This document shows, one piece after another, positions 46,479 to 55,985 of a stretch of 64,000 bases of DNA (position 1 is the first letter of the stretch; each line of letters begins with the position of its first letter). A program made the translations under genes and the position numbers. The stretch spans positions 4,774,001-4,838,000 of the forward strand of contig NZ_CP007139.1 in NCBI RefSeq assembly GCF_000724625.1. Direction: 5' to 3'. The stretch is from Fimbriimonas ginsengisoli Gsoil 348 (lineage in GTDB: Bacteria; Armatimonadota; Fimbriimonadia; Fimbriimonadales; Fimbriimonadaceae). The notes below the pieces were generated by a model that saw only the letters and a program-made list of their open reading frames with translations, had not been told where the DNA came from and ran no database searches.

Positions 46479-47363
46479 ATGCGATCGAAGCTCGCTCTGC
46501 GCCAGAACCTGCTCGGCTACGCATTCATCGCGCCCTGGCTTATCGGGTTCCTGGTATTTACCGCGGCCCCGTTCATCTCCAGCATCTACCTGTCGTTCAC
46601 CCGGTACGACATCGTGACCTCGCCTCACTGGGTCGGCGCGGCGAACTATGCCTCGCTCCTCCACGACGATCCGCTTTTTTGGAAGGCGCTTGGGATTACG
46701 ATCAAATACGCTTTCGTCGCGGTGCCGCTGGGGATCGTCGCCGGGGTTGGTCTCGCCTTGCTGCTCAACGCCGACGTCCGGGGAATCTCCGTCTACCGCA
46801 CGATCTTCTATCTACCGTCGATAGTCCCCGCCGTAGCCGGCTCGGTAGTTTTCATTTGGCTGCTCAACCCGCAAGTCGGGCTCGTCAACTCGATCCTCAA
46901 ACTCTTCGGCGTCACCGGCCCGAACTGGCTGAACGACTCAAAAACGGCTTTCTGGAGCCTGGTCATGATGGGCCTCTGGGGGGTGGGCGGAAGCATGGTG
47001 ATCTACCTGGCCGGGCTCAAAGACATCCCGGTCCACCTCTACGAAGCCGCCGTGATCGACGGCGCGAGCGGCGCGCAGCGGATGCGGCGGATCACCCTGC
47101 CGATGCTGACTCCGGTGATCTTTTTCAACCTGGTCATGGGGATCATCGGGGCGTTCCAATATTTCACCCAAGCCTACGTGATGACCCAAGGCGGGCCCGA
47201 GGAGAGCACCACGTTTTATGCGCTCTACCTGTTCCAAAGAGCTTGGAAATATCTGGACATGGGCTATGCCAGCGCCATGGCGTGGGTTCTGTTCGTGCTC
47301 GTTGTCACGTTGACGGCTCTCGTTTTCAGAACTCAGCGAAAGTGGGTGCACTACGGTGGCTAA
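46479..47363 (+). CDS. Sugar ABC transporter permease (MalF/UgpA-like)
   Basis: About 294 aa. Seen: six hydrophobic segments and the coupling EAA motif YEAAVIDGASGAQRMRRITLPML typical of the carbohydrate-uptake CUT1 family (partially quoted). Start uncertain: GTG 46464 or ATG 46479, neither with a strong ribosome site. Its end overlaps the binding-protein gene by eight bases. First gene of a three-gene importer operon without an ATPase. Confidence 0.9.
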   Translation: MRSKLALRQNLLGYAFIAPWLIGFLVFTAAPFISSIYLSFTRYDIVTSPHWVGAANYASLLHDDPLFWKALGITIKYAFVAVPLGIVAGVGLALLLNADVRGISVYRTIFYLPSIVPAVAGSVVFIWLLNPQVGLVNSILKLFGVTGPNWLNDSKTAFWSLVMMGLWGVGGSMVIYLAGLKDIPVHLYEAAVIDGASGAQRMRRITLPMLTPVIFFNLVMGIIGAFQYFTQAYVMTQGGPEESTTFYALYLFQRAWKYLDMGYASAMAWVLFVLVVTLTALVFRTQRKWVHYGG

Positions 47364-48699
47364 GCTCCACCCCCTCAAGGCCGTGGGATTGGTGGCCTTG
47401 GTCGGTACCCTCGTCGCCATCATCGCCGCTCCCTCGCCCCAGCTTCGCAAGCATCCCAGCCGCAAGGCGGTCCGCATTTGGCACATGTGGAGCGGCGAGT
47501 GGAAAGAGGTTGTGGACGACATCGTCGCCAAGTACAACGCCAGCCAGGACAAGTACGAGGTCGTTCCACTTTCTCTCCCCGAAGGGGCGGAGACCAAGCT
47601 TCAGATGGGGATCGCGGGCGGCGACCCGCCCGACGCCATCGTCGAGTGGAACCCGGTCATCCCAACTTGGGCGCAAGCTGGCCTCCTCCAACCGATGGAC
47701 GAGCTGATGACTCCCGCGGAGCGAGCAGGATACGACCGTGACGCCTACCCGGTCGTCAAGCGGATCGGGATCTACAACGATCACATCTACGGCCTCGCCG
47801 TCGGTCTCAATCTCAGCGCCTGCTACGTGCGGAAAGACATTCTCAAAGAAGCCGGGGTCGACCCCGAGACTTGGGTGCCGAAAACCTTGGAGGAGCTCGA
47901 GGAAGTCGGTCATCGAATGGACCGCCGGGATAAGAACGGCAACCTCACGCGAATCGGCTTCATGCCGGTCGGATTCAACGCCCTCGCTCCCGCCTACGGC
48001 GGCGGGCTTTACGACTGGAACGGGAAGCAGCAGGTCACCATCGACACTCCCGAAAACCGGACCGCCATGCGTCACTCCGCCGAGGCGCGGAAACGGCTAG
48101 GATTCGACGACGTCGTCCGGTTCCAAAGCTCGCAAGGCTCCGATTTCGGCGGCGCCTGGTCGTTCATCCAGGGGTACTACGGCATCCTCATGGACGGTCA
48201 GTGGCGAGTCGAGCAGCTCAGAAAGTACGCCCCGGACGTTCCGTACCGCGTATTCCCTTTGCCGCCGCCAAAGGGCGGCCTTCCCCTTGCCGGAAGTACC
48301 GGAGGGAACTTCATCTTGATTCCAAAAGGAGCCAAGAACGTCGACGGTGCGTGGGATTTCGTCAAGTGGTGGAACGGGCTCGACGATCCGAACACCGCCG
48401 CCGACCCGTTCGTGAAAATGGCCCAAATGCCGCCGTCGCGAGCGGTCGCCAACACCGAGATCTACCGGCGATACCTGAAGGAGAATCCGGCCTTCGCGGT
48501 GTTCGTGTCGATGCTTCCCAGCCGCAACATTCAGCCGCTGCCGCCCGTGCCCTACCAGCTCTTCCTCAGCGACAAGCGAAACGCCGCCGAAGACGCCGCG
48601 CAACGTGGAAGCATCTCCCCCGACGATTCGCTCAAGCGACTCGATCAGCAGGTTCGCGCCGAGATCGCAAGGAGGAAGTCGCTTGGCTACCCCCAATAG
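47356..48699 (+). CDS. Extracellular sugar-binding protein of the CUT1 importer
   Basis: 447 aa, GTG start. Seen: an N-terminal hydrophobic segment (VGLVALVGTLVAIIAA) without a lipobox Cys, so probably an uncleaved anchor or Sec signal; then a typical SBP family 1 fold (IWHMWSGEWKEVVDDIVAKYN, GGDPPDAIVEWNP, WSFIQGYYGILMDG). Unusually placed between the two permease genes. Likely ligand an oligosaccharide; alpha-galactosides are suggested by the GH4 gene nearby (inference). Confidence 0.9.
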   Translation: MAKLHPLKAVGLVALVGTLVAIIAAPSPQLRKHPSRKAVRIWHMWSGEWKEVVDDIVAKYNASQDKYEVVPLSLPEGAETKLQMGIAGGDPPDAIVEWNPVIPTWAQAGLLQPMDELMTPAERAGYDRDAYPVVKRIGIYNDHIYGLAVGLNLSACYVRKDILKEAGVDPETWVPKTLEELEEVGHRMDRRDKNGNLTRIGFMPVGFNALAPAYGGGLYDWNGKQQVTIDTPENRTAMRHSAEARKRLGFDDVVRFQSSQGSDFGGAWSFIQGYYGILMDGQWRVEQLRKYAPDVPYRVFPLPPPKGGLPLAGSTGGNFILIPKGAKNVDGAWDFVKWWNGLDDPNTAADPFVKMAQMPPSRAVANTEIYRRYLKENPAFAVFVSMLPSRNIQPLPPVPYQLFLSDKRNAAEDAAQRGSISPDDSLKRLDQQVRAEIARRKSLGYPQ

Positions 48700-49546
48700 C
48701 CCCGCCCTCGCCCTCAATCGCTGGCAGCGCCTGGCGATCCACTGTGCGCTGCTCGTTCTGTGCCTGCCCGCCATCCTGCCCGTGTTGTGGATGGTCTCTA
48801 CTGCTCTGAAGAGCGATTCCGAGGTACTGAACTCCGCCGGCGTCTCGCTAAGCAGCCTCATCCCGAAGTCGGCCCATTGGAGCAACTTTCCCGACGCCCT
48901 CCGCTTCGTCCCGTTCGGCGTCTATCTGCGAAATACCCTCACCCTCTGCGCCATCACCGTTCTCGGCGTAGTGGTCTCGAGCGCGGTCGTCGCCTACGGC
49001 TTCGCTCGGATCCGGTTCAAGGGGAGCGGCTTCTGGTTTGCGACCATGATCGCCACGATGGCGCTGCCGGGCCAGGTGACGATGATTCCAGTCTTCGCCC
49101 TCTTCCGCTGGCTCGGCTGGTACGGCAGCTACCTTCCGCTCACCGTCCCGTCTTTTTGCGGCTCGGCGTTCTACATCTTCCTGCTGACCCAGTTCTTCAA
49201 GACGGTCCCTGAAGAGTTGGCCGAATCCGCCCGTCTCGACGGCGCCCAAGAATGGACCGTCTTCACCCGGATCGTTCTTCCCCTCGCCAAGCCCGCGCTC
49301 GCCACCTGCGCCCTTTTCCAGTTCCTCGGCACTTGGAACGACTTCATGGGCCCGCTCCTGTACATCAACGACCCGAACAAGTACACCCTCGCCTACGGTC
49401 TCCAGCAGTTCTATTCCAGCTACGGCAGCAAGTGGGGACTCCTCATGGCCGCCGCCACCGTATTCACCCTCCCCATCGTCCTCCTCTTCTTCCTCGCCCA
49501 ACGAACCTTCGTGCAGGGGATCTCGACGACGGGCGGGCGGAACTAA
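48683..49546 (+). CDS. Sugar ABC transporter permease (MalG/UgpE-like)
   Basis: 287 aa from TTG 48683, which has AGGAGG six bases upstream inside the end of the binding-protein gene; the longer frame to 48605 lies wholly within that gene. Seen: six transmembrane helices and the CUT1 coupling loop ELAESARLDGAQEWTVFTRI followed by LPLAKPAL. Completes a permease-binding protein-permease operon that needs an external ATPase, possibly that at 10.5 kb. Confidence 0.9.
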   Translation: MATPNSPALALNRWQRLAIHCALLVLCLPAILPVLWMVSTALKSDSEVLNSAGVSLSSLIPKSAHWSNFPDALRFVPFGVYLRNTLTLCAITVLGVVVSSAVVAYGFARIRFKGSGFWFATMIATMALPGQVTMIPVFALFRWLGWYGSYLPLTVPSFCGSAFYIFLLTQFFKTVPEELAESARLDGAQEWTVFTRIVLPLAKPALATCALFQFLGTWNDFMGPLLYINDPNKYTLAYGLQQFYSSYGSKWGLLMAAATVFTLPIVLLFFLAQRTFVQGISTTGGRN

Positions 49547-49561
49547 GAATCTAGGTCTGGA

Positions 49562-49612
49562 GTGGCACGGGCGGCCCGCCCGTGGGTATCAGGGGCAGCC
49601 TGCCCCTGAAAA
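49562..49612. repeat. Dispersed palindromes downstream of the importer
   Basis: CACGGGCGGCCCGCCCGTG (49566-49584, 9-bp arms) then a second hairpin AGGGGCAGCCTGCCCCT (49590-49606) followed by GAAAAA. Same family as 8227, 53113, 56787 and 63669. Confidence 0.75.
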
Positions 49613-49695
49613 ATGTTGGCCGAGTTGCACACGGCTTAAGAACGCCACAAGACTCACACCCTCTCAAAATTCGGCAACTCGCCGAAAACAAGGGT

Positions 49696-51537
49696 GTGAG
49701 CACGCAGCCGTTCTTTACTCGGGATCGCCTTTTGATGATGGCGCTCCTGATCCTGTCCGCCCTGGTGTACCTGCCGGCGCTGGGCGGGTTGCCGATTCTG
49801 GACGATCATATGATCTCCTCCGGAGCGGCGATCGGCGGCGGAAAATCGCTCCGCGACTGCTTCACCGAGCCGTTCCTGTTCCACTACTTCCGCCCGCTGG
49901 TCTCGGCCAGCTTCTGGTTGGAGATGCGATTCCACGGCGCGAATCCATTCCTCCTCCACCAAACGAACATCGTGATCCATGTGATCACCACCTATCTGAT
50001 CGTGGTGCTCGCCCAGTCGTGCGGCCTCTCCCGGAAGGCGGCGCTGCTCGGTGGGCTCTTCTTCGCGATCCAACCAGCGCAGGTCGGAGCGGTCGCGTGG
50101 ATCGGCGGGCGCACGGACTCTCAGGCCTGCCTCTTCTTCGTCCTGATGATGATCGGGGTCGCCAAGTTCTATCAGGGTGGCAAATGGTGGTGGGTCGCCG
50201 TCGGAGTGCTATCGGCTTGGGCCGCCTTGCTCACCAAGGAACAGGTCCTCCCGGCGGTGCTGCTCGCTCCTCTCGCCGGATTCGCGTTCGGCGCGAGCCG
50301 CCGCCGGATCTTCTGGTCGGCGGTCCCGTTCGCTGCCACCACCGTCAGCTTCCTCGCGCTATTCCTCCTCGGCTCCCCCGAGATCGCCAAGGGGCCGACC
50401 GTCCCCGCCGCGGAAATCGCTTCCCAGATCTCGCGGTCCACTCTCAACTACGCCCTGCTGCTTGGAGCCCCTAACCCTTGGAGCATGCATACCTTCTCCT
50501 TGGAGATCTTGCGCAGCCCGCTGTGGCTTGCCCTCGGCGCCGCTCTCACGATCGCCATTCCGTACGGCATCTATCGTCTGTGGAAATTCGACGCCCGGCT
50601 CGCCTGGGTTGCCGTCGGGGGTGCGCTGGTCTACTTCCCGGTCAGCAATATCATTCCGATCCCGTCGCTGCTGGCCGCCCCGTACCGGGTCGCCCTTTGC
50701 GGTCCCGCGGCCGCCATCCTGCTCGGCTTCGCCGCCTCCCGGATCAAGGTGCAGAAGGTTCCCGCCGTCCTTGCCTACGCCGGTGCGGCGGCTAGTCTCT
50801 TCCTGGTGCCGTGGGGCTCCGCTCGTCATGCGAACGAGACCACCCTCTTCGCCGCTTGTGTGAAGTACGACCCTTCGTCTTTCTACATGCGCGGCAACTA
50901 CCTCACCGCACTTCAGAGCCAAGGTCGTTACTCCGAGGCGCTGGACCAGAGCGACAATCTTCTCTCCCAGGTCTTTGCCACCGCCGACACGCACGACTAC
51001 CAAGCGCTGGAGAAGGAGTTCAAGGCGGACAAGAAGGTCGCCCGCCGTATCCTCGACAACAACGGAGCCCGCGCTGAAGCCGGTCCCCTGGCCTCGCGCT
51101 ACGTTCTGATGCGCGGCCAGGTTCTTACCAAGATGGATCGGAACGAAGAAGCGCTTCGCGCCCTCGCCACCTCGGCCCGCCTCGACCCCAAGAGCGACGC
51201 CGCCTACTTCGGGATGGGCCAGCTCCTTTTAGATTCCAATGACCGGCTCGCCGTCCGCTACCTGCAGCGTGCAACCGTGCTGAATCCGGAGAACGGCGGT
51301 GCGATCTACGCCCTCGGCCGGTACTACATGTCTCACAAAGACTACGAAGCCGCCTACCGCACGCTCAATCGTATGCTCCGTGTCCCCCACGACACCTCCG
51401 ACCCACTCCTCGATCTCGCCGACGTCGAGATTCGAACCGGCCGAACCGCCGAGGCAAAGCGAGCCCTCTACCTAGCCAGCCGCGGCATCGTAGACGTCAC
51501 CCGCCTCAACCAACTGATCGACAGAGCGGGCTCGTAA
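49696..51537 (+). CDS. Polytopic membrane protein with C-terminal TPRs (PMT/TMTC-like)
   Basis: About 613 aa from GTG 49696 (AAGGG just upstream); the reading from 49582 includes repeat DNA and is rejected; an ATG near 49735 is also possible. Seen: about ten transmembrane helices; an early LPILDDHMI loop and FHYFRPLVSASFWLE, resembling GT-C enzymes such as the TMTC/PMT group, where an Asp/Glu pair in the first loop is catalytic; then TPR units near the C-terminus. Candidate protein or lipid glycosyltransferase using a polyprenyl-linked sugar; the assignment is by architecture only. Confidence 0.7.
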   Translation: MSTQPFFTRDRLLMMALLILSALVYLPALGGLPILDDHMISSGAAIGGGKSLRDCFTEPFLFHYFRPLVSASFWLEMRFHGANPFLLHQTNIVIHVITTYLIVVLAQSCGLSRKAALLGGLFFAIQPAQVGAVAWIGGRTDSQACLFFVLMMIGVAKFYQGGKWWWVAVGVLSAWAALLTKEQVLPAVLLAPLAGFAFGASRRRIFWSAVPFAATTVSFLALFLLGSPEIAKGPTVPAAEIASQISRSTLNYALLLGAPNPWSMHTFSLEILRSPLWLALGAALTIAIPYGIYRLWKFDARLAWVAVGGALVYFPVSNIIPIPSLLAAPYRVALCGPAAAILLGFAASRIKVQKVPAVLAYAGAAASLFLVPWGSARHANETTLFAACVKYDPSSFYMRGNYLTALQSQGRYSEALDQSDNLLSQVFATADTHDYQALEKEFKADKKVARRILDNNGARAEAGPLASRYVLMRGQVLTKMDRNEEALRALATSARLDPKSDAAYFGMGQLLLDSNDRLAVRYLQRATVLNPENGGAIYALGRYYMSHKDYEAAYRTLNRMLRVPHDTSDPLLDLADVEIRTGRTAEAKRALYLASRGIVDVTRLNQLIDRAGS

Positions 51538-51541
51538 CCTT

Positions 51542-51566
51542 TACGCCAAGGGGCGCCGACGCTACG
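51542..51566. repeat. GTAGCGTCGGCG element beside the melA stop
   Basis: GGGGCGCCGACGCTACGG (51550-51567) is the dispersed element, read on the minus strand as GTAGCGTCGGCGCC. The TAG of the GH4 gene (51570-51568) lies at its edge. Confidence 0.6.
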
Positions 51567-51567
51567 G

Positions 51568-53100
51568 CTACCGTTCCTTGGCTTTGTCGCTTTCGCCGGC
51601 TAACTTTCTCTGCTCTTGGGCCTTGGTCTCCATTTCTTCGATCGTCTTCGTCGGCAGGCGCGCCGCGCCCGCGTAGTCGCGAGTCAGGACCAGCGGCCCG
51701 GTTGCCAAACGTTCCTTCGCGGCGGAAATCGCGTCGCTGTACTGCGGGAGCCAAGCCTCGCCCGCGATCAGCATCTCGTCCGCCATCTGCCAAATCTCGG
51801 GCGGGTTGCAGACTGCCCCGGTGAGCGGATCCATCATCATCGCCTGCTTTAGCAGGGTGTCGTCGCCGTGAACCGCCGCCTCTACGGCCAGCCGCTGCAC
51901 CGAAACCGAGACGTTGCAGACGGCAGCGCAGCCAAGCGGCAGATCGCCCACCAGCGGCATGTTGACTCCGTTTCGATCCACGTAGCCCGGAGCCTCGATG
52001 ATGCAATCGTTGGGAAGGTTAGCGATCACCCCGTTGTTCACCACATTGAAGTGGCCGCGGTAAACCCGGCCCGTCTCCAGTGATTCGATGATGTAGCTCC
52101 CGTGCTCCTCGCCCCGCTTGTCCGGGGTGAACGAGTTCGGCTCGCCGGACATCCAGTTCGGGAAGTCGTGCTCGAACCAGCGCCGCCCCTCCGTGCAAAC
52201 CCGTAGGTAGCCGCCGGTCTCCCCATTGATCCACGACCCCAGGTCGATCCACTCCATGATCTCGCTCGGACGCTTCCGATACCAAGGCACGTACTCGCTG
52301 AGATGTCCGTTCGATTCCGTGCTGTAGTAGCCGAATCGGCGCAACATGTCGATTCGCACCTTCTCGGTCTGCCGGAAGTGCTCCACCGACTCGAACGCCT
52401 CCAGCAGATGGGGGACCATATCCATCCCTCGCCAACGTATCTGCACGTACCAGGTCTGGTGATTGATCCCCGCACAGACGATGTCGACGTCCTTCTTCGT
52501 TACCTTCTCGTCCTCGGCGATCATCCCCTTCTCGCGCGCCCAACTCTCGATTGCGCGGGCGATCTGCCAGTGTCCACCTTGCACGCCGTGGCAAAGCCCG
52601 ATCGTCTTAACGCCGCCGTACTTGTTGCACGCCCAAGTCAGCATCGCCATCGGGTTAGAGTAGTTGAGGAAGGTGCAGTCGCTCGCCGCGTGGGTTTTGA
52701 TGTCGCGGCAGAAGTCCAGCAGCACCGGAATGCCGCGTTGCGCGTACATGATCCCGCCCGGGCCGAGGGTGTCGCCCACGCACTGGTCGACGCCATACTT
52801 GAGCGGAATATCGACGTCGGTCGCAAACGCTTCGAGTCCGCCTACCCGGACAAAGCAGAGGACGTAGTCCGCTCCGTCGAGTGCGGCTTTTCGATCGAGA
52901 GTCGGCGTGACCGTCGCCGGCACGCCGTTCGCCTCGATGTCGCGCCGCATCAGCTGCGTGGTCATATCGAGGTTGTGTTCGTTGATGTCGTGGAACGCGA
53001 ACTTGGTGTCCTGAAGCTCAGGCACGGTCAAGATATCCCGGCAGATCCCCCGCGTAAACCCAACGCTCCCCGCCCCGATAACGGCAACTTTGATCGACAT
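51568..53100 (-). CDS. melA: GH4 alpha-galactosidase/alpha-glucosidase-like glycosidase
   Basis: 510 aa. NAD+- and Mn2+-dependent glycosidase acting by an oxidation-elimination mechanism. Seen: dinucleotide-binding GAGSVGFT (9-16), NYSNP (146-150), metal-ligand Cys170 in CHGVQGG, GINH (211-214) with the second ligand His214, and YYSTESNGHLSEY. MelA-type alpha-galactosidase is favoured over AglA by the CHGVQ and SNGHLSEY context, but specificity is not certain. Stands alone on the minus strand beside the sugar importer and upstream of leuS. Confidence 0.85.
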   Translation of the reverse strand: MSIKVAVIGAGSVGFTRGICRDILTVPELQDTKFAFHDINEHNLDMTTQLMRRDIEANGVPATVTPTLDRKAALDGADYVLCFVRVGGLEAFATDVDIPLKYGVDQCVGDTLGPGGIMYAQRGIPVLLDFCRDIKTHAASDCTFLNYSNPMAMLTWACNKYGGVKTIGLCHGVQGGHWQIARAIESWAREKGMIAEDEKVTKKDVDIVCAGINHQTWYVQIRWRGMDMVPHLLEAFESVEHFRQTEKVRIDMLRRFGYYSTESNGHLSEYVPWYRKRPSEIMEWIDLGSWINGETGGYLRVCTEGRRWFEHDFPNWMSGEPNSFTPDKRGEEHGSYIIESLETGRVYRGHFNVVNNGVIANLPNDCIIEAPGYVDRNGVNMPLVGDLPLGCAAVCNVSVSVQRLAVEAAVHGDDTLLKQAMMMDPLTGAVCNPPEIWQMADEMLIAGEAWLPQYSDAISAAKERLATGPLVLTRDYAGAARLPTKTIEEMETKAQEQRKLAGESDKAKER

Positions 53101-53111
53101 GCCCCGATTGT

Positions 53112-53245
53112 AGCCGTGGCATGGGCATCTTGCCCATGTGTATCACGTCCGTCCCGGGCGTGTTGCCAAGGAGAACGAACGTTCGCCAGCCAGGTGCGGG
53201 ACGCCCCTGGGATACACGCGGGCTGGAAGCCACGTGCCACGGTAC
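53112..53245. repeat. Composite palindromic element between melA and leuS
   Basis: CCGTGGCATGGGCATCTTGC...CATG at the left end and CGGGCTGGAAGCCACGTGCC...ACGG at the right end; the outer CCGTGGCA/TGCCACGG are inverted. It fills the whole 130-bp gap, so the leuS promoter must lie within it. Confidence 0.65.
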
Positions 53246-53258
53246 GCTTATGGGGAAT

Positions 53259-55985
53259 ATGGCAGACCGTTACGAACCGGCATCGTTCGAGCAGAAGTGG
53301 CGCGACCGATGGCAGGAAGCAGAGCTCTACAAGACCCGTGAAGAAGAAGGAAGGCCGAAGTTCTACGGCCTAGATTTCTTCCCTTACCCCAGCGGGGCGG
53401 GTCTATCGGTAGGGCATGCCCGTAACTTCGTGCCGACCGACGTAATCGCCCGCATGCGCTACATGCAGGGATACAACGTCCTGCACCCGATGGGATTCGA
53501 CGCGTTCGGCTTGCCGGCCGAGAACGAAGCGATTAAACGGCAGAGCCACCCGGCGCCGATGATCGAGCGATACGCCGCCAATTACCAGCGCCAAATGACG
53601 CTGATCGGTATCGGCTACGACTGGTCGCGCTCGTTCAAATCTTCCGATCCCGACTACTACAAGTGGACCCAGTGGATCTTCGAGTTGCTGTTCAAGCGTG
53701 GCCTCGCCTACCAGAAGCTCGCCGCCGTCAACTGGGATCCGGTCGACAAGACCGTACTCGCCGATGAGGAAGTCATCGCGGGTCGAGGCGAGCGGTCGGG
53801 CGCGCTGGTTGAGAAGAAGTGGATCCCCCAGTGGTTCTTCAAGATCACCGACTACGCCCAGCGTCTGATCGACGACCTCGACACCATCGACTGGCCCGAA
53901 GGGATCAAAACGCAGCAGAGAAATTGGATCGGGCGCAGTGAAGGGGTTCAGTTCAGGATGAACGTGGCGTTGGGCGTTGGGGAAAACAAAGTCTACGACT
54001 TAAGCGAGGAACGCCCAACGCCCAACATCCAACGCCTCACGTTCGACGTCTTCACCACCCGGATCGATACGATCTTCGGCATGACCTTCTGCGTCCTGGC
54101 GCCAGAACATCAGCTCGTGGACAAGTTGCCGGTAACGGAAGACGATCGCGCTCGCATCCGCGCCTACCAAGAGCAGGCGCGAACCCTCAGCGACGTCGAT
54201 CGTCAGGCCACAACTCGCGAGAAGACCGGCGTTTTCACCGGCGCGTATGCCATCAATCCCGCCAACGGCCAGAAGGTACCGATATGGATCGCCGACTACG
54301 TGCTCGCCACCTACGGCACCGGAGCGATCATGGCCGTACCCGGCCACGACGATCGCGACTTCGAGTTCGCTCAGAAGTTCGATATCCCGGTGGTTCCGGT
54401 CATCGCCCCCGCGGAGGCGGCTTCCTTCGAAAGGATCGATAAAGTCGAAACTGCGGACGGACACGTCGCTCTGTATTCGCCGTTCTCCACGATGAGCTTC
54501 CCGCTCCCATTCATCACCAAGGAAGGGATCCTCATCAATTCCGGCGAGTACGACGGCATGCCGGTCAAAGAGGCCCAGAATGCCCTCGGAACCTGGATCG
54601 AAAGCCTCGGTATCGGTGAGCGGAAGATTCAATACAAGCTCCGCGACTGGCTGATTTCGCGCCAGCGGTACTGGGGTTGTCCCATTCCAGTGATTCACAC
54701 CAAAGAGGGCGAGATGGAAGTCGTCGCGGAGAGTGCGCTGCCGGTGGAGCTGCCGTGGGTGGAGAACTACGAGCCGACCGGCGACGGCACTTCCCCGCTC
54801 GCGCATATCCCGGAGTTCGTAAACGTCGTCGATGGCGACGGCCGCTTGGGCCGGCGTGAGACCGACACGATGGGCGGCTTCGCCTGCTCCTCTTGGTACT
54901 TCCTGCGGTTCGCCGACCCCCACAACTACGAGAGAGGGTGGGACCCGGAGAAGGCGAAGTACTGGATGCCGGTCGACTGCTACGTCGGCGGCGCCGAGCA
55001 CGCCGTCATGCATCTGCTCTATGCCCGCTTTTGGACCAAGGTGCTTTACGACGCCGGCCTGGTGACGGTCAAGGAACCGTTCCAAACCCTGCGTAACCAG
55101 GGTCAGGTGCTCGGCTACACGCCATATCGCAAGCCGCGCGAAGACGAGCGTTTGGACACCGGCGAAGAAGGAATCCTCGTCTCGTTCGAGGAGGCGAAGG
55201 CGTTGCCCAAAGACGACGTGGTCTGGCGCTGGTCGCGAATGAGCAAGTCGAAGGGGAACGTCGTTACCCCCGACGAAGCCGTCGCCGAGTACGGCGCGGA
55301 CGCCCTGCGTCTCTACCTGCTGTTCCGCGCCCCGTTCGATGCGGATATCGAGTGGGAGAACAAGGGCATGAGCGATCTGGCTCGCTTCCTCAGCCGCATC
55401 TTCCGGGTTGTTGACACCTTTAAGCCTCATTACGAAGCGTCCTGGCGGAACTTCATCCCGTTCGAGGAGGCGAGCGACGTTTCGAAAAAGCTGCGCCGCG
55501 CGACCCACCAGGCGATCCGAAACGTCACCGGCGACATCGACCGGTTCGGGTTCAACACCTACGTTTCGTGGCTGATGAAGTACGTAAACTCGATCAACGA
55601 GATCGTGGGCGGCGGGGTGCCGGCCGACGACCGGGCGGCCGGGCTCGCCGTTTCGGAGGCGATCGAAACCCTGATCCTGCTGCTCGCGCCCGGCGCTCCC
55701 CATTCCGCGGACGAGCTCTGGGAGTCACTCGGCAATTCTGGTTTCACCTACCATCAGGATTGGCCGACCTACGACGATCGGTTGGCTGCCGAAGACACGA
55801 AGACGATCGCGGTTCAGATCAACGGAAAGTTGCGCGACACGTTCGAGATTGCTGCCGGAGCATCGGACGAGGAGCATGAGGAAGCGGCCAAACGGCGAGA
55901 GAAAGTAGCGCCCCACCTGGAAGGTAAAACCGTTCGAAAGGTGATCGTGGTGCCGGGCAAGCTGGTGAACATCGTTGCAAACTAA
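53259..55985 (+). CDS. leuS: Leucyl-tRNA synthetase
   Basis: 908 aa from ATG 53259 (a closely upstream ATG at 53250 is also in frame). Charges tRNA-Leu. Seen: HIGH-type motif in PYPSGAGLSVGHARN (50-53 SVGH), KMSKS motif RMSKS (660-664), CP1 editing domain with TTRIDTIFG, and the anticodon-binding C-terminus. Odd: between RSEGVQF and FTTRIDT the protein carries about 20 extra residues (237-256) encoded by a palindrome-flanked segment. The longer frame from 53121 covers repeat DNA and is not translated in my view. Confidence 0.96.
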   Translation: MADRYEPASFEQKWRDRWQEAELYKTREEEGRPKFYGLDFFPYPSGAGLSVGHARNFVPTDVIARMRYMQGYNVLHPMGFDAFGLPAENEAIKRQSHPAPMIERYAANYQRQMTLIGIGYDWSRSFKSSDPDYYKWTQWIFELLFKRGLAYQKLAAVNWDPVDKTVLADEEVIAGRGERSGALVEKKWIPQWFFKITDYAQRLIDDLDTIDWPEGIKTQQRNWIGRSEGVQFRMNVALGVGENKVYDLSEERPTPNIQRLTFDVFTTRIDTIFGMTFCVLAPEHQLVDKLPVTEDDRARIRAYQEQARTLSDVDRQATTREKTGVFTGAYAINPANGQKVPIWIADYVLATYGTGAIMAVPGHDDRDFEFAQKFDIPVVPVIAPAEAASFERIDKVETADGHVALYSPFSTMSFPLPFITKEGILINSGEYDGMPVKEAQNALGTWIESLGIGERKIQYKLRDWLISRQRYWGCPIPVIHTKEGEMEVVAESALPVELPWVENYEPTGDGTSPLAHIPEFVNVVDGDGRLGRRETDTMGGFACSSWYFLRFADPHNYERGWDPEKAKYWMPVDCYVGGAEHAVMHLLYARFWTKVLYDAGLVTVKEPFQTLRNQGQVLGYTPYRKPREDERLDTGEEGILVSFEEAKALPKDDVVWRWSRMSKSKGNVVTPDEAVAEYGADALRLYLLFRAPFDADIEWENKGMSDLARFLSRIFRVVDTFKPHYEASWRNFIPFEEASDVSKKLRRATHQAIRNVTGDIDRFGFNTYVSWLMKYVNSINEIVGGGVPADDRAAGLAVSEAIETLILLLAPGAPHSADELWESLGNSGFTYHQDWPTYDDRLAAEDTKTIAVQINGKLRDTFEIAAGASDEEHEEAAKRREKVAPHLEGKTVRKVIVVPGKLVNIVAN
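53969..54026. repeat. In-frame palindrome-flanked insertion inside leuS
   Basis: GTTGGGCGTTGGG (53969-53981) is the exact reverse complement of CCCAACGCCCAAC (54014-54026); a 32-bp spacer lies between. The segment keeps frame and adds residues near VGENKVYDLSEERPTPNIQR in the editing-domain linker. Confidence 0.7.

Noticed and set aside
54000-55703. 567-codon antisense frame inside leuS
   Set aside because: Created by codon bias of the leuS gene; no ribosome site or domain.
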